64,000 nt of DNA from Selaginella moellendorffii (taxonomy: Eukaryota > Streptophyta > Lycopodiopsida > Selaginellales > Selaginellaceae). The notes under the pieces were generated by a model. That model was not told where the DNA came from and ran no database searches. It worked only from the letters and a program-made list of their open reading frames with translations. Positions 45,100 to 56,415 of the stretch are shown one piece after another (the stretch's first letter is position 1; each line of letters starts with the position of its first letter). The stretch covers positions 324,156 through 388,155 of the forward strand of contig NW_003314301.1 in NCBI RefSeq assembly GCF_000143415.4. Direction: 5' to 3'. A program made the position numbers and the translations under genes.

Positions 45100-47100
45100 T
45101 CATAGAATCCTCATATAGAAAATTAATGTTGAAACAACAAGCTCATCAAGAATAAGAGAAGAGAATGAATAATGGAGAAGAGCTCGATAAAGGGTGTTAG
45201 CATCAGGCATAAAACCCCAAGCGATGAATAATCTTAAAATCATATATTTGAAGCTTTAGAGCCCATTGAGCAATACAATTAACTAAGTTCTTTTGCTTCA
45301 ATAATGAAATAACTATAGTATGATCACCTTTTAGTAATGTCTGAGAACCATATAAACATGCATGAAACTTCTCAAAACCTCAAACTACTACTAAACATTC
45401 TTTCTCTATCATAGAGTAATTTGCCTCTATTGGTTGTAATGTATGGTTAATGTATATAATGGGATGATGTTTATTAGGCACACTCAGGCTTTCTTGCATC
45501 AACACACCCCTGAAATCAATATCAAAAGCATCCATGTGCAAAATGAAAGGTTGAGTGTAGTTAAAATACACCAAAATTGGAAGAGTCATTAAGAACTCTT
45601 TGAGATCTCCACTCACAGTCCTCAAACCAAATAAAAGACAATGTTGATAAATTTAACAATGCTTGCAATAGTGCAATATAATCAGAAAGATGATCAATAA
45701 AATAATTGAAATAGCTTAGAAAGCGCTACATATCATTCATACACTTTAGAGTAGGGAACTTTAGAATAGTTATAAGTTTCTTAGGATTACCTTGCAAACT
45801 GTCATAAGAAATATGATGCCTAATTAAGTTGTATCATTGGACCCACATACATACTTCAACTACTTTAACTTTAAACTAACTTCCTATAACTGATGTAACA
45901 CTTTGCAAATATCACAAATGTGCTCCTCCCATGTCCCTTTTGAATGGATTAAAACATTATTAATAAAGTCAACAATCACCTCTAACATATCATAAAGAAC
46001 GTTGTCCATTATTTTCTAGAAAGTTATCAAAGCATTATTCAAACTGTAAGCTTCTAAATTTAGACTTCCTAAAAGGTCACTTAGCTCAGTATTATTTAAA
46101 CCCAAGGACATTTAATCTTAAATATCCCAAGATTTTTAACTAATTGAAAAAGGGGGTGTATTTTTGTTCATATGCATTTTCCCTCTATATTTGAACCCCT
46201 ATGAATTATCTCTCGAGTCATTTCCTTTGGTTGCTTACAATCCACTACACTTCTCTGTAAGTTCACACCCTCATAAACAAAAGTTAAGAGCCATAGCTCT
46301 CCTAAAAGCTTCATTTTCTTAACCCCTACCTGTCAGGTGGAGCCTAACCGGAGGTAAATTAAACCTGTCAGATGTCAATCTCAACATATGGTGTGATTCC
46401 CCTAAGTTAATCAACAGAGTTGAACTTGAAACTTTTTTGATATCAAATATAAACTCCTGAATTTAAACTTTTGCGAAGGTTACCCAACCCAATACTATTC
46501 AAACCCAAGGATGTTTAACCTTAAGTATCCCAAGACCCTTAATCAATTGGAAAAGAAGGTCACTTTTGTTCATAGGCATTTTCCCTTTATATTGAACCCC
46601 TATGGATCATCTCTTTAGTCATTCCTTTGGTTGCTTACACAAATGATATCACTAAAAACTTGTAAAAAATAAATAGTATACAAAAAGTAGTCTTGGGAAC
46701 ATTTTCTTCAGCCATCAACACTTACTAATACCTGGAAGTAAAATCTAACTTAGTGAACCAATGACTTCTTTGTAGTTAATCTAGAATATCAGAAGTGTGA
46801 GGAAAAAGGTAGATATCTAGATAGTCACCTCATTTAATGGATAATAGTATATTCAAAATTGAATACTCCTATAAAGGTTCATTATAAAATGAGATTTATA
46901 CATGTAAGGACTAAAAGATTTTTAATTAACACCTTTCTCCAACACGTTTGTATGTAAAATCTTGATATTTTTTTGTGATTGACACCAAATAAGAACCTTG
47001 ATTAGATGAGCATCCCTAGTTGAAATAGGATGATGTATTGCAATCTTAACTCCAAATGACAAATCAAAGTGGAAGAGATTAGTATATTCCTTTTTGAGTA
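45100..47100 (-). mobile_element. Decayed Ty3/gypsy relic (RT and RNase H), interrupted by a 5S-TRIM
   Basis: Minus-strand 45625-45380 reads as an RNase H start (PILVYFNYTQPFILHMDAFD, then VLMQESLS, HPIIYINHTLQPIEANYSMI, EKECLVVV). Minus-strand 46040-45890 gives an RT fragment (FNNALITFQKIMDNVLYDML, then a decayed catalytic site followed by LIHSKGTWEEH). Stops and A/T drift are heavy. The Cassandra-like TRIM 46045-46639 interrupts the RT part, and further RT-like sequence lies beyond it. Outer limits are approximate. Confidence 0.7.
46045..46639 (-). mobile_element. Complete Cassandra-like 5S-bearing TRIM (595 bp), decayed
   Basis: LTRs are 46045-46239 (TGTAAGC to GCTTACA) and 46448-46639. 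The flanks CAAAC and CAAAT are a target duplication with one change. The 5S-derived box lies at 46061-46116 on the minus strand. It is the same family as 39105-39619, but nearly all differences are C-to-T or G-to-A, as expected from decay of methylated cytosines. The primer site TTTGATATCAAA next to the right LTR is decayed tRNA-Met type. Confidence 0.85.
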
Positions 47101-47798
47101 GTCAACCACTACAACATAAAGACTATCAAAGGGATTTTAAGAGGGAATATAGAAGTAAGATGGAAAATAGTAGATAGTAATAGGGAAATAAAAGTGATAG
47201 AAGAAAAGGTAAAAATAGAGGGATAAAATGGAACAAACGTGAAAGGAATGAAAGAAATATCAAGAAGTATAAAATAAGGGGTGAAGTATTAAAGTCACAT
47301 TTGGTATGATTGTGTTACAACCAATTTATATCAAAGATGAGGTTAAAAGTTTAATTCAACACCACTTATAATGATTGAAGCTCAAACTTGAGATTACCTA
47401 CACACATAGCTAGGACCTTATTCCACATATATACATATATACAACTGTTGTAATAGAGAATGAATATTAACTCTATTGCACAATATAACTATAGACGGCA
47501 ATGTGTGGATATAAGCTAAGCAATAGAAGATAAACTTGGAAACTTTTTATTATAATAATGAGCTTACAAAGTAAATATTGGATGAATTCATGTCAAGTGA
47601 ACCCCTTTATAGTTTTTTATTAAAGCCTTCACCAAATCCTATGTGCATTTGCAACTTTATCCTAGTTCTTCTTCCTTGGCCTAACATCCTAGTAGTAATG
47701 ACTCTTGAGGTCTAGGCATGACTAACCTAGTTCGCTTTTGCCAGGGAGCTCAATGAACTTGGAATACAAACCCATAATTTTTTCTCTTCCTCTTTCCT

Positions 47799-48032
47799 TT
47801 AGTCCTTGAAAGATTTCCTTATCTTTGTCACAGCTTCGCTCACAAACTCAAGCCACAGTTTTGGTTGATCCATTACTCCTGTTGCTATTGCATTGCTCTT
47901 CTTTTTCAGAGAGACCAGACCACCTTCCCATCCATCCTTGAGCATTTGCTTCCCTAGAGAGCTTTGGTAATGCTTGTCGTCTACTCCATCTGTAAGAGAC
48001 CTCCCTCTAAAGTTTGGAGCCTGGATTCTCAA
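47799..48032 (-). CDS. Possible 3' exon of an unknown duplicated gene (copy 1)
   Basis: The minus-strand frame has ordinary amino-acid composition (GVDDKHYQSSLGKQMLKDGW, KLWLEFVSEAVTKIRKSFKD, stop). It is kept in the second copy, where the same ending reads KLRKYFKD and then stop. An acceptor-like TTACAG at about 47990-47995 suggests the exon begins near 47989. Upstream exons were not identified and I do not recognise the family. Confidence 0.35.
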   Translation of the reverse strand: MRIQAPNFRGRSLTDGVDDKHYQSSLGKQMLKDGWEGGLVSLKKKSNAIATGVMDQPKLWLEFVSEAVTKIRKSFKD

Positions 48033-48399
48033 TCAAGACTTGGTTCTGGTTGCTTGTCGATGTGTTCTCTATTGATCTGTTTGTGTGTCCTTGTGGATCA
48101 GCAAACTGGAGCTTGTTGTCAAGGGGCTAGAGTGTGCTCACGACCGAGACAAAGTCAAAATCATGGTTTCTCTTTTGTTTTAGACTAAGTCTGATTAATT
48201 AGTGGGGGATTAGTAATAATCCTAGGGCTATGACCCTTTGTGAGGGGTGGAAACCCTGGTATCAATCGTGAGAGATGAAATACAAAAGAGGGCTTGATAG
48301 AAAATAAAGAGCAAGTAGTGGTGTGATGGAGAACAATGATGGCACTGCTGAAGAGGCTAGTGCTAAGGAGGACGAACCTCTGGACAGCCACAGTGACAA

Positions 48400-49015
48400 T
48401 TAGCATCGGAGTGTGAGGAGGCTCAAGTCCCTAGGTAGCAATTGTTTCTCCATGCTTGCTCGTCTTGGTGTTCGTGGAGTTCCCCTCCACACTTGTTCGC
48501 TATCCTTGCATCACCAAACACCTCTTCGCAAACTCCCCTCGTGAACTTAATCCCATCTCATCTAGATGCAGCAAGACAAGCCATCATGGCCGTCTTCTCG
48601 CAAGCTTCTCAGTCTTCTGTACTGGATTTAAAATTTGGGACAAACACTTTCACCAGGGGGAGCGGCAAGCCTTTGAGGCAGTGATCGAACAACCCTTCAT
48701 AGTGGCAGCCTAGAAAAAATGAAGTGAGTAGGTGCTCCCATACAATTTCTAATGCTTATGTAATATGAAGTAATTTGTTTTTCGCAGTACTGCCATGCAC
48801 GGCTCCAACTTGCCTTGTCCTTGAATGCCAAAATGAATGGACCTTTTGAAGGATCATCATCGCTTCCAGTAGGAACTGGTACTCATAACACTGGAAGAAC
48901 CGACTCAAATGCAATCATTGTTGCCAAGGACGATAAGTCTGTGCTGTGTGCACTCACTAGATCTTCCTTGGCTGCAAACAATTTTTCATCAGGATAAGAG
49001 AAACAAAAGAAAGAA
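48400..49015 (+). other. Possible coding remnants in the duplicated segment
   Basis: The plus strand gives short protein-like frames such as FKIWDKHFHQGERQAFEAVI (near 48630-48700) and LNAKMNGPFEGSSSLPVGTG (48819-48880). Both are preserved in the second copy. No splice model joins them convincingly and the family is unknown. Confidence 0.25.
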
Positions 49016-49174
49016 GAATAAAAATGCTGCTCCTTCAACCTAGTAAATCTGGACAATAGGCCATTGAAAATCTGTATATACTCACGCCTTAGAATCTATC
49101 AAGAACTTTCTGGAAGTTATGTGTGACGAAGACGAAGCTCCACCAGGAACACACCTTCAGACCTAAGCAACAAG

Positions 49175-50137
49175 CTATAGATGGATGTTTACTTATTTCA
49201 TTATAGATGATAGTCAACTAATGATTGTGCTATACCTTTGGGTTTTGTTTTTCTCATAATTGTTAATAACTATGTTGATAATTCCATGGGAATTTCAAGT
49301 TCTTATAGCAGTCTATAATTGCCTAATAGAAACTCCAAATGTTTTGAAATTCAAAATTTATAAGTTCTTCATGAATTAAATTTAAATTCAAATTCAATAG
49401 TTCAATTCAATTCAAGGTATTTGGAATATTCTTTGATATGACAACCTTCAATTAAAGAATAAATAAATTTGAGTTTAATAATACACATCTAGACAAAAAG
49501 ATTATTTCAATTGTTGGCTGCCATGGCTAGAGACACATCATTCCCCTACTCTGCTTTCATCTTGGCAAAACAGCTCTAAGGTTGATTCCCTAAATCACAT
49601 TGGATTTTCATGCTCACCACTCGGACATCCTATGAATAACTCAATTCAGAGCTCATCTTGAGAATTTCAATTGTGCTAGTCATATAGTTCATCACAATTA
49701 TGATCTGATGGGCATTAGCCTCAGTCAGGGCCTATCAATCACACCCAGAGGTTTGCTATATCTAGGTCTGTGAGTTACCATGCTGCGCTGTTGTGATGAT
49801 CTTTGACTATTCTTTGTCTATGATCCAAAGAAGCTCATGAAACTAGCTAAGAAGATCAGGTCACGGTCTGTCAAGGAGGTGTTTAAGGCCATCCACTTGC
49901 TCATGGTGCACTACTCTCACATTGATGTCACATTCATGTATGTGTGGCAATCACAAAAGGTAAAAATATCTCTCGTTGTTTCTTCCTTGTCAAGGATGCC
50001 TAGAGCAACCACCCTACTGGCTCTTGAGGAGCTGGGTGCCCGTACATCCTGCCAGCCTTGGCCATGGCAGCAACAAGGCCGTCAATGCCTATAGAAAAAT
50101 ATTGCCCAATTCCCTTTGTGCACGATAGAGCTGCTGT
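49175..50137. other. Intergenic sequence, no gene seen
   Basis: AT-rich, then mixed composition. A short plus-strand frame near 49837-50094 has no recognised content. Confidence 0.4.
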
Positions 50138-50251
50138 CAGGAGTGAGAGGGGGAGGAAAGGAAAAGAGAAGAGAGGAGAGGGGAGGAGGAAGAGGTGTGG
50201 GAGAGAGAGAGAGGAGAGGGAGAGAGAGAGGAGAGGGAGGGGAGAGGTAGA
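50138..50251. repeat. Polypurine GA-rich tract
   Basis: About 114 bases almost entirely G/A on the plus strand (for example GAGAGAGAGAGGAGAGGGAG). Mirror-like GA blocks could form H-DNA. Frames across it are low-complexity artefacts. Confidence 0.85.
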
Positions 50252-50872
50252 AGTAAAAAATCATTTTAAGTGTTTATTATAACATATTAACCACTTAGAT
50301 TAATAATATCACTAGAAAAATATTTGAATTATCTCTTAAACTAATCTTTAATTTTTTTATTTTATCAATTGATCTCTAATCAAGTTTATTCTGATTTTAA
50401 TAAAATTTATTATAATGACATAAGGAGTTAAAATCTCTATAACATTTTGTGATGCTAATTGAACAGTTCAAATTTGAATTCAAAATTTGAATGAATTGAA
50501 CTTAATTGAATTCAAAGCAAAAAAAGTTAATTTGAATTCCAAAAATATTGAATCCACCTGACTTATGTTATCATTTTTTCATTTTCCAGAGGGAAGGATA
50601 GTGTAAGCTCTTTCAATACATATATGTATATGGTGCTAATTTTTGTAGTATAGCATATTAACTGTCCTTTTGAGATTGAATCTGGTCTATCTATTTTTCT
50701 ATATAAGCAAGGGTCTAAACCCAAATTAATATATTTATCCCATATCTCAAGCACTCATAATAAGAAATATTAGTAAATTAACTAAGCTATATATACTAAA
50801 GTTAAAATGAAAGGATAAAAGTCTTTAGTCAACTACCTTAAATATATAAACTATTTGGCATAATGTATTTTA
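50252..50872. other. AT-rich spacer, no gene seen
   Basis: AT-rich sequence between the polypurine tract and the palindrome, with no recognised feature. Confidence 0.4.
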
Positions 50873-50973
50873 AAATATATCTTTATCATTAGTTAACAAG
50901 TTTAAATTAATGGTATATATATCATTTATATACCATTAATTTAAACTTGTTAACTAATGATAAAGATATATTT
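50873..50973. repeat. Perfect palindrome, 47-base arms, 7-base loop
   Basis: Left arm 50873-50919 and right arm 50927-50973 are exact reverse complements, including the core TTAGTTAACAAGTTTAAATT and its mirror. It lies 18 bases beyond the stop of the lectin gene, so it may be a terminator-like hairpin in its 3' UTR or a small foldback element. Confidence 0.85.
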
Positions 50974-50991
50974 GGATGATATAATTGTATA

Positions 50992-51885
50992 TCATGTTAT
51001 ACAATTAGGATGATTTTGTGTTCCTGTAGACCACCAAATATGATTTGGTGATTTTAGTGAATAAATTACAAGATTACAGTCATCTTGTATTGTCATGAAT
51101 GTAAGAAATAAACAATAAGGTTGATTAATGCAATATTTACCACTAGACCAAATTACTGTTTTAAAATTTGTCTTTAATACAAGATTACCATCATTTTGTA
51201 AAGTAAGTTCACAAAATCCAATATATGTTTTTATAACTCTAGACATCCACACAAGTTTTTGACCAGAATATAATACAAGTTTACAGTCTGTTGATATAAA
51301 AAGTATATTTTTCCCATTTGGAGATATTAAATATTCAGAAGTTCTTAAGCTATGCTTATAAAAACCTGAAATTAATGTACTTTTTGTAGTATCACAAGTT
51401 TTAGGATCTTTATAAGAAATGGTATGTAAAGATTTTGAACTGTAAATATCATCAGTAATATTCCACCAATAATATATAGCATATGCAATTCTATAGTTTA
51501 AAGATTTAATATCACACATACTAGAGCGTGCATTTAGCATTGCATCAGTATAAAGTTTTCTTAATGACCGAAATCCAGTTCTAAGTGCACGACCATTAAC
51601 TGTATATTCAAATTTATCCTTACCAAATAAACAATTTGGAGGATTTGCTTCCATACGATCTATCATTAAAAGAGCAGCTCCTCTACCAAAATTAACAGAC
51701 ATCCAATTGTCATAAGTAGAAGAATAATCAGGAAATGAATTATTAATTTGTGCTTCAAGTACTCTAAATCCATGTTCAATAATTACATCAACTTCATCTT
51801 GAAGTAATGTGTAATTATCTCCCCAAACTATTGCACTTGAAACCATATCTACAAAAAATAGGATCATATATGCTAAAAATAACAT
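50992..51885 (-). CDS. Secreted protein with bulb-type (mannose-binding, B-lectin) domain
   Basis: Single-exon, 297 residues. Residues 1-18 form a signal peptide (LFLAYMILFFVDMVSSA). Residues about 20-150 are an unrecognised domain (VWGDNYTLLQDEVDVIIEHG, NFGRGAALLMIDRM, GRALRTGFRSLRKLYTDAML). From about 185 the B-lectin fold begins (LISPNGKNILFISTDCKLVL). The three sugar-site positions QxDxNxVxY read STDCKLVLY, QNDGNLVLK and QDDCNLVIY, so only the last is intact. Paired Cys and WSSG/WWST strands fit the beta-prism. Sequons NYT, NNS and NIT agree with secretion. The gene is markedly A/T-rich compared with the GC-richer genes at 3-14 kb, suggesting a different history. A carbohydrate-binding defence-type role is plausible but unproven. 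Confidence 0.8.
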   Translation of the reverse strand: MLFLAYMILFFVDMVSSAIVWGDNYTLLQDEVDVIIEHGFRVLEAQINNSFPDYSSTYDNWMSVNFGRGAALLMIDRMEANPPNCLFGKDKFEYTVNGRALRTGFRSLRKLYTDAMLNARSSMCDIKSLNYRIAYAIYYWWNITDDIYSSKSLHTISYKDPKTCDTTKSTLISGFYKHSLRTSEYLISPNGKNILFISTDCKLVLYSGQKLVWMSRVIKTYIGFCELTLQNDGNLVLKTNFKTVIWSSGKYCINQPYCLFLTFMTIQDDCNLVIYSLKSPNHIWWSTGTQNHPNCIT

Positions 51886-52635
51886 ATTTAAGATTTCTAA
51901 ATAAAATCATTTTATAGTGGTTTTAATTATTTTCTTTTATCTAGGAGATTAGTAATAGTATCTCTCTTTTAAAAATATTATCTTCTGTTTAAAGTTGTAT
52001 ATACATTTGTAGACACATTGTATGTACTATTTTATATTAAATATTGACTATTTTTTATGCAAGCAACAGTAACCAAGACTTCTCCCAGGTCATGCATGAC
52101 ACACAGATCTACTGAATATCTCAAGATACCTGCGACACCTCCTTGATCATGCCAAGTACTGCCCATCAGACTCTACTCTGAATATTCCCTTTTGACCTTT
52201 ACTAAAGAAAAAATGTGTAATAGTCTCCACCTTAAAATATCAAACTCTGCAACCTTGGAAAGCTTCTTGATAAACTCTTTATTGCTGCACAATTGAAAGG
52301 TACTCCTCTTCAAAAGTGAAAACAATTGATTGCTTCAGGTTTGAGTTGGCTACAGATGTTTTGCAAGACTGGTCTTGGCCATCCATATTGGTAGTAAAAC
52401 TGGACATCCAAGGCATTGCTATTCAGCTGCAGTGCCAAGTGGAAATTTCAATGTACTCTTGTATGTTACAAAATTCAAGACAACTAATGAGGAATTCAAT
52501 TTCCAATGCTGCAGCAGCAAATTCTTCGTGTAGTTTGGTCACTTGTAAAGCCATGCAGTCTTAACACTCCCAGCTGCACAAACTCACTGCCACTGGGTCC
52601 AAGTATGGCTGCGTTCTAGACACCACTTACCTGAC
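51886..52635. other. Upstream region of the lectin gene
   Basis: AT-rich 5' side of the lectin gene (minus strand). No further gene recognised. Confidence 0.4.
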
Positions 52636-54090
52636 CCAGTTCGCTTTTGCCAGGGAGCTCGATGAACTTGGAATACGAACCCATAATTATTTCTCTTCCT
52701 CTTTCCTTTAGTCCTTGAAATATTTCCTTAGCTTTGTCACAGCTTCGCTCACAAACTCGAGCCACAGTTTCGGTCGATCCATTACTCCTGCTGCTATTGC
52801 ATCGCTCTTCTTTTTAAGAGAGACCAGACCACCTTCCCATCCATCCTTGAGCATTTGCTTCCCCAGAGAGCTTTGGTAATGCTTGTCATCTACTCCATCT
52901 GTAAGAGACCTCCCTCTAAAGTTTGGAGCCTAGATTCTCGATCAAGACTTGGTTGTGGTTGCTTGTCGATGTGTTCTCTATTGATCTGTTTGTGTGTCCT
53001 TGTGGATCAGCAAACTGGAGCTTGTTGTCAAGGGGCTAGAGTGTGCTCACGACCGAGACAAAGTCAAAATCATGGTTTCTCTTTTGTTTTAGACTAAGTC
53101 TGATTAATTAGCGGGGGATTAGTAATAATCCTAGGGCTATGACCCTTTGTGAGGGGTGGAAACCCTGGTATCAATCGTGAGAGATGATATACAAAAGAGG
53201 GCTTGATAGAAAATAAAGAGCAAGTAGTGGTGTGATGGAGAACAATGATGGCATTGCCGAAGAGGCCAGTGCCAAAGAGGACAAACCTCCGGACAGCCAC
53301 AGTGACAATTAGCATTGGAGCGTGAGGAGGCTCAAGTCCCTAGGCAGCAATTGTTTCTCCGTGCTTGCTCGTCTTGGTGTTCATGGAGTTCCCCTCCACA
53401 CTTGTTCGCTATCCTTGCATCACCGAACACCTCTTCACAAACTCCCCCCACGAACTTAATCCCGTCTCATCTAGATGCAGCAAGACAAGCCATCATGGCC
53501 GTCTTCTTGCAAGCTTCTCAGTCTTCTGTGCTGGATTTAAAATTTGGGACAAACGCTTTCACCAGGGGGAGCGGCAAGCCTTTGAGGCAGTGATTGAACA
53601 ACCCTTCATAGTAGCAGCTTAGAAAAAATGAAGTGAGTAGGTGCTCCCATACAATTTCTAATGCTTATGTACCTCGCAATATGAAGTAATTTGTTTTTCA
53701 CAGTACTGCCATGCATGGCTCCAACTTGCCTTGTCCTTGAATGCCAAAATGAATGGACCTTTTGAAGGATCATCATTGCTTCCAGCAGGAACTGGTACTC
53801 ATAACATTGGAAGAATCGGCTCAAATGCAATCATTGTTGCCAAGGATGATAAGTCTGTGCTGTGTGCACTCACTAGATCTTCCTTGGCTGCAAACAGTTT
53901 TTCATTAGGACAAGAGAAACAAAAGAAAGAAGAATAAAAATGCTGCTCCTTCAACTTGGTAAATTTAGACGATAGGCCATTGAAAATCTGTATATATTCA
54001 TGCCTCAGAATCTATTAAGAACTTTCTAGAAGTTATGTGTGACAAAGATGAAGCTCCACCAGGAACACACCTTCAGACCTAAGCAGCAAG
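52636..54090 (+). repeat. Direct segmental duplication, copy 2
   Basis: Near-identical to 47727-49174 in the same orientation. It retains the minus-strand exon-like frame (stop at 52708-52710) but has an in-frame stop near its upstream end where copy 1 is open. Confidence 0.9.
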
Positions 54091-55339
54091 TGAATTAAGG
54101 AAAACCCTACCTTTGAAGTGACAGAATTTTATCTCTCTGTGAGTCCTTCGGTGTTGCACCAATGATGAATATTAGCTTTGTGCTAAATATGAAAATAGTA
54201 ATTCATGGTAAGGTCTTTATAAAATGGTTTAACATTTGATGAGGACATTGAATGGAGACACAAATCCTTATGCCCCAAAGTGGAGTTGAAAGGGTGCCAT
54301 ATAGCAACGGTTGAAACAAAAGTTCAACGAGGGTAACACGTTTGGAAAAAAAGCTCCAACTCTAAAAATCAAGAGCAAGAGTGGAACTCCTAAAGAAGTC
54401 TTCAAGGAATAAATATAAAGTGATTAGTAAATGAGTCATTAAAAAATGATACAAGAGGGACCGATATATGGCAAGTGTCATGACACAAGGAAGTGTTGGG
54501 ACTAACTCCAAGATGGAGTCTGAGATGGAGTCCGAGAAGGAATCCGAGATGGAGTCCGAGATGAAGTCTGAGAAGGAGTCCGAGATAGGGACTGATACCA
54601 AGACTAAGACTGAGATCGAGACTGAGACTGAGACCGAGACCAAGACCAAGTTCGAGTATGAGTTCGAGAGTGAAAGCCCAAAGCAATTGTCTCCCAAACT
54701 AAGGGGTTTGAGCTCCAAAAGGATATAGTGGGAGGATTCTAATGGAACTAATTTGGCCAAGAAGGGCTAGTGTGACCAAAGCTTTAACTTCTTCTTCCAA
54801 GTGGCTCTGAGGTGACACTAAGGTTGTACCCACGTGGTGAGTGATGATATAACCATTGAGGAGTCCAAGGCTAAAGTGAATGTCAAGACCCCCAACAAGA
54901 TCAGGACTGGAAAATGTAAAAGACAAAGAGAAAAGCTAGTGAAAGCTTTAGATTGGCGTTGATTCAAATTGTGGAGAAATGGAACAAGGCTAACCTATAT
55001 ATACTATAGCTCGACCACTCTTGGATTGAGGACAGCCTAAATATAGCTGAAGTCGAGGAGGCACCACGTCATCATCAAGAATGTGGTTCGAAAATCAAGA
55101 ATCATACAGGAAATCAGAGAGTCAAGAATAGAGAAGTGTCTCAAGAGTCAGGAATGTGGTCTACAAGTTAGGAATCTAGCAAGAGTCAGGAATGTGGCAA
55201 AAATTTTGGGATTCTTGACAGCATCCCCTCCTCAAGAACAAGTGGAACAAGGACGTGAATGAGAACAAAGAGGAGGATGAGATGGGCATCAAAGGATGGG
55301 AGATGGAGAATGAAAAGAATGAGGACTGGGATGAGAAGG

Positions 55340-55515
55340 ATAGCGGTGGTGGAAGTCCTAAACAAGCTCAGAAGAATGAATCAAGTTGTCCACAGGTTCT
55401 CAAGTGCATTCCTCAGATCCGTAACCCTTCCAGTCTACCAGATAGTAGAGTTTAGACCGTGAGATCTTGGAATCAAGGATGTCCTAAACCTCGTACTTAG
55501 ACCCATCCTTGAGCT
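55340..55515 (-). pseudogene. Chromodomain remnant of chromovirus copy 2
   Basis: Minus strand reads ILDSKISRSKLYYLVDWKGY then a CTWEP block, with a stop after YEV. Homologous to 34310-34410 of copy 1. Confidence 0.75.
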
Positions 55516-55653
55516 GCACTGATGGAGGCGGAGGAATGACCTGATTTGGAATAGGACTCGGAATATAAGGCTCAAGGAGAAATGAGTGAAAAACGGGGTG
55601 AATTTGATATGAGGAGGGAAGTGCAAGGTGATAAGTGACAGGATTAATGATGG

Positions 55654-55940
55654 ATGCTTTATTTCGTTAAAGTGGAACTTATTCAGTAAAGTGGGACATT
55701 AATTAGCATGTGTCCACATGCCATTTCCTAGTACTTAATTAATATTTATTAATATTTCTATCAGTTTTTTAATTTATTTTTTATATTTCACAATATTATA
55801 ACACAAAATCATATGAAAAGTTTTTAATTTATAAATTATAAAGCTAAAACTTCAATTTTTTATTGTTGTTATAAAAATGGCATGTGGCCACACACCATAA
55901 GTGGGATAATGAAAAGTTCCACTTTAACGAAATAAAGCAT
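55654..55940. mobile_element. MITE with about 27-bp terminal inverted repeats
   Basis: 287 bp starting ATGCTTTATTTCGTTAAAGT and ending in its exact reverse complement, AT-rich inside. The uninterrupted chromovirus copy 1 lacks it (equivalent site near 34150). The flanking ATGG (55650-55653 and 55941-55944) looks like a 4-base target duplication. The superfamily cannot be named from this. Confidence 0.85.
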
Positions 55941-56415
55941 ATGGCAGTGATAGGGAAAAGATTAAGGCATTTGAAATCAAGTTTGGGACATGGCCTGGTG
56001 GTGGAGATATTTCACCTGAGGAGCCAAACTTTAACCTTGATATTGTAAGGGGGACAATCCTAATGATGGACATTGGCAAAGGTTTTGTGAGATTCTTGAG
56101 CACGATAGAGGTGGAAGGAGATGGAGTTGTGGATTTTTTGGAGATTGGAGATAAATGCCTCAGAACGAGTATTTGAACAAGAGGATTCGGATGGAGAAGG
56201 AAGTGAGAGATTGAATCAAGGATTTCGGCCAGAGTTTGCAAAGGATGGGGAAACTCAAAGGGAGGAGTGAACGGAGTTGTTATAGGAGAACTCAACAAGG
56301 GGAAGGATATTGAACCAGTCATCCTGATGATAGTTGATGAAGCACCTTAGGAATTATTCCAATGTCTGAATCATTTGTTCGGACTCTCCATCAGTTTTTG
56401 AAGAGAGGTTGGCCT

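Larger units (their letters stand above)
47727..49174 (+). repeat. Direct segmental duplication, copy 1
   Basis: About 1.45 kb almost identical to 52636-54090, in the same orientation 4.9 kb apart. Differences are mainly transitions, plus a 10-base TACCTCGCAA insertion in copy 2. It may be part of a dispersed element or of a duplicated gene. Confidence 0.9.

Noticed and set aside
54468-54728. Glu/Ser/Thr-repeat protein frame
   Set aside because: It is the antisense of the same LTR minisatellite in the second giant-family copy.
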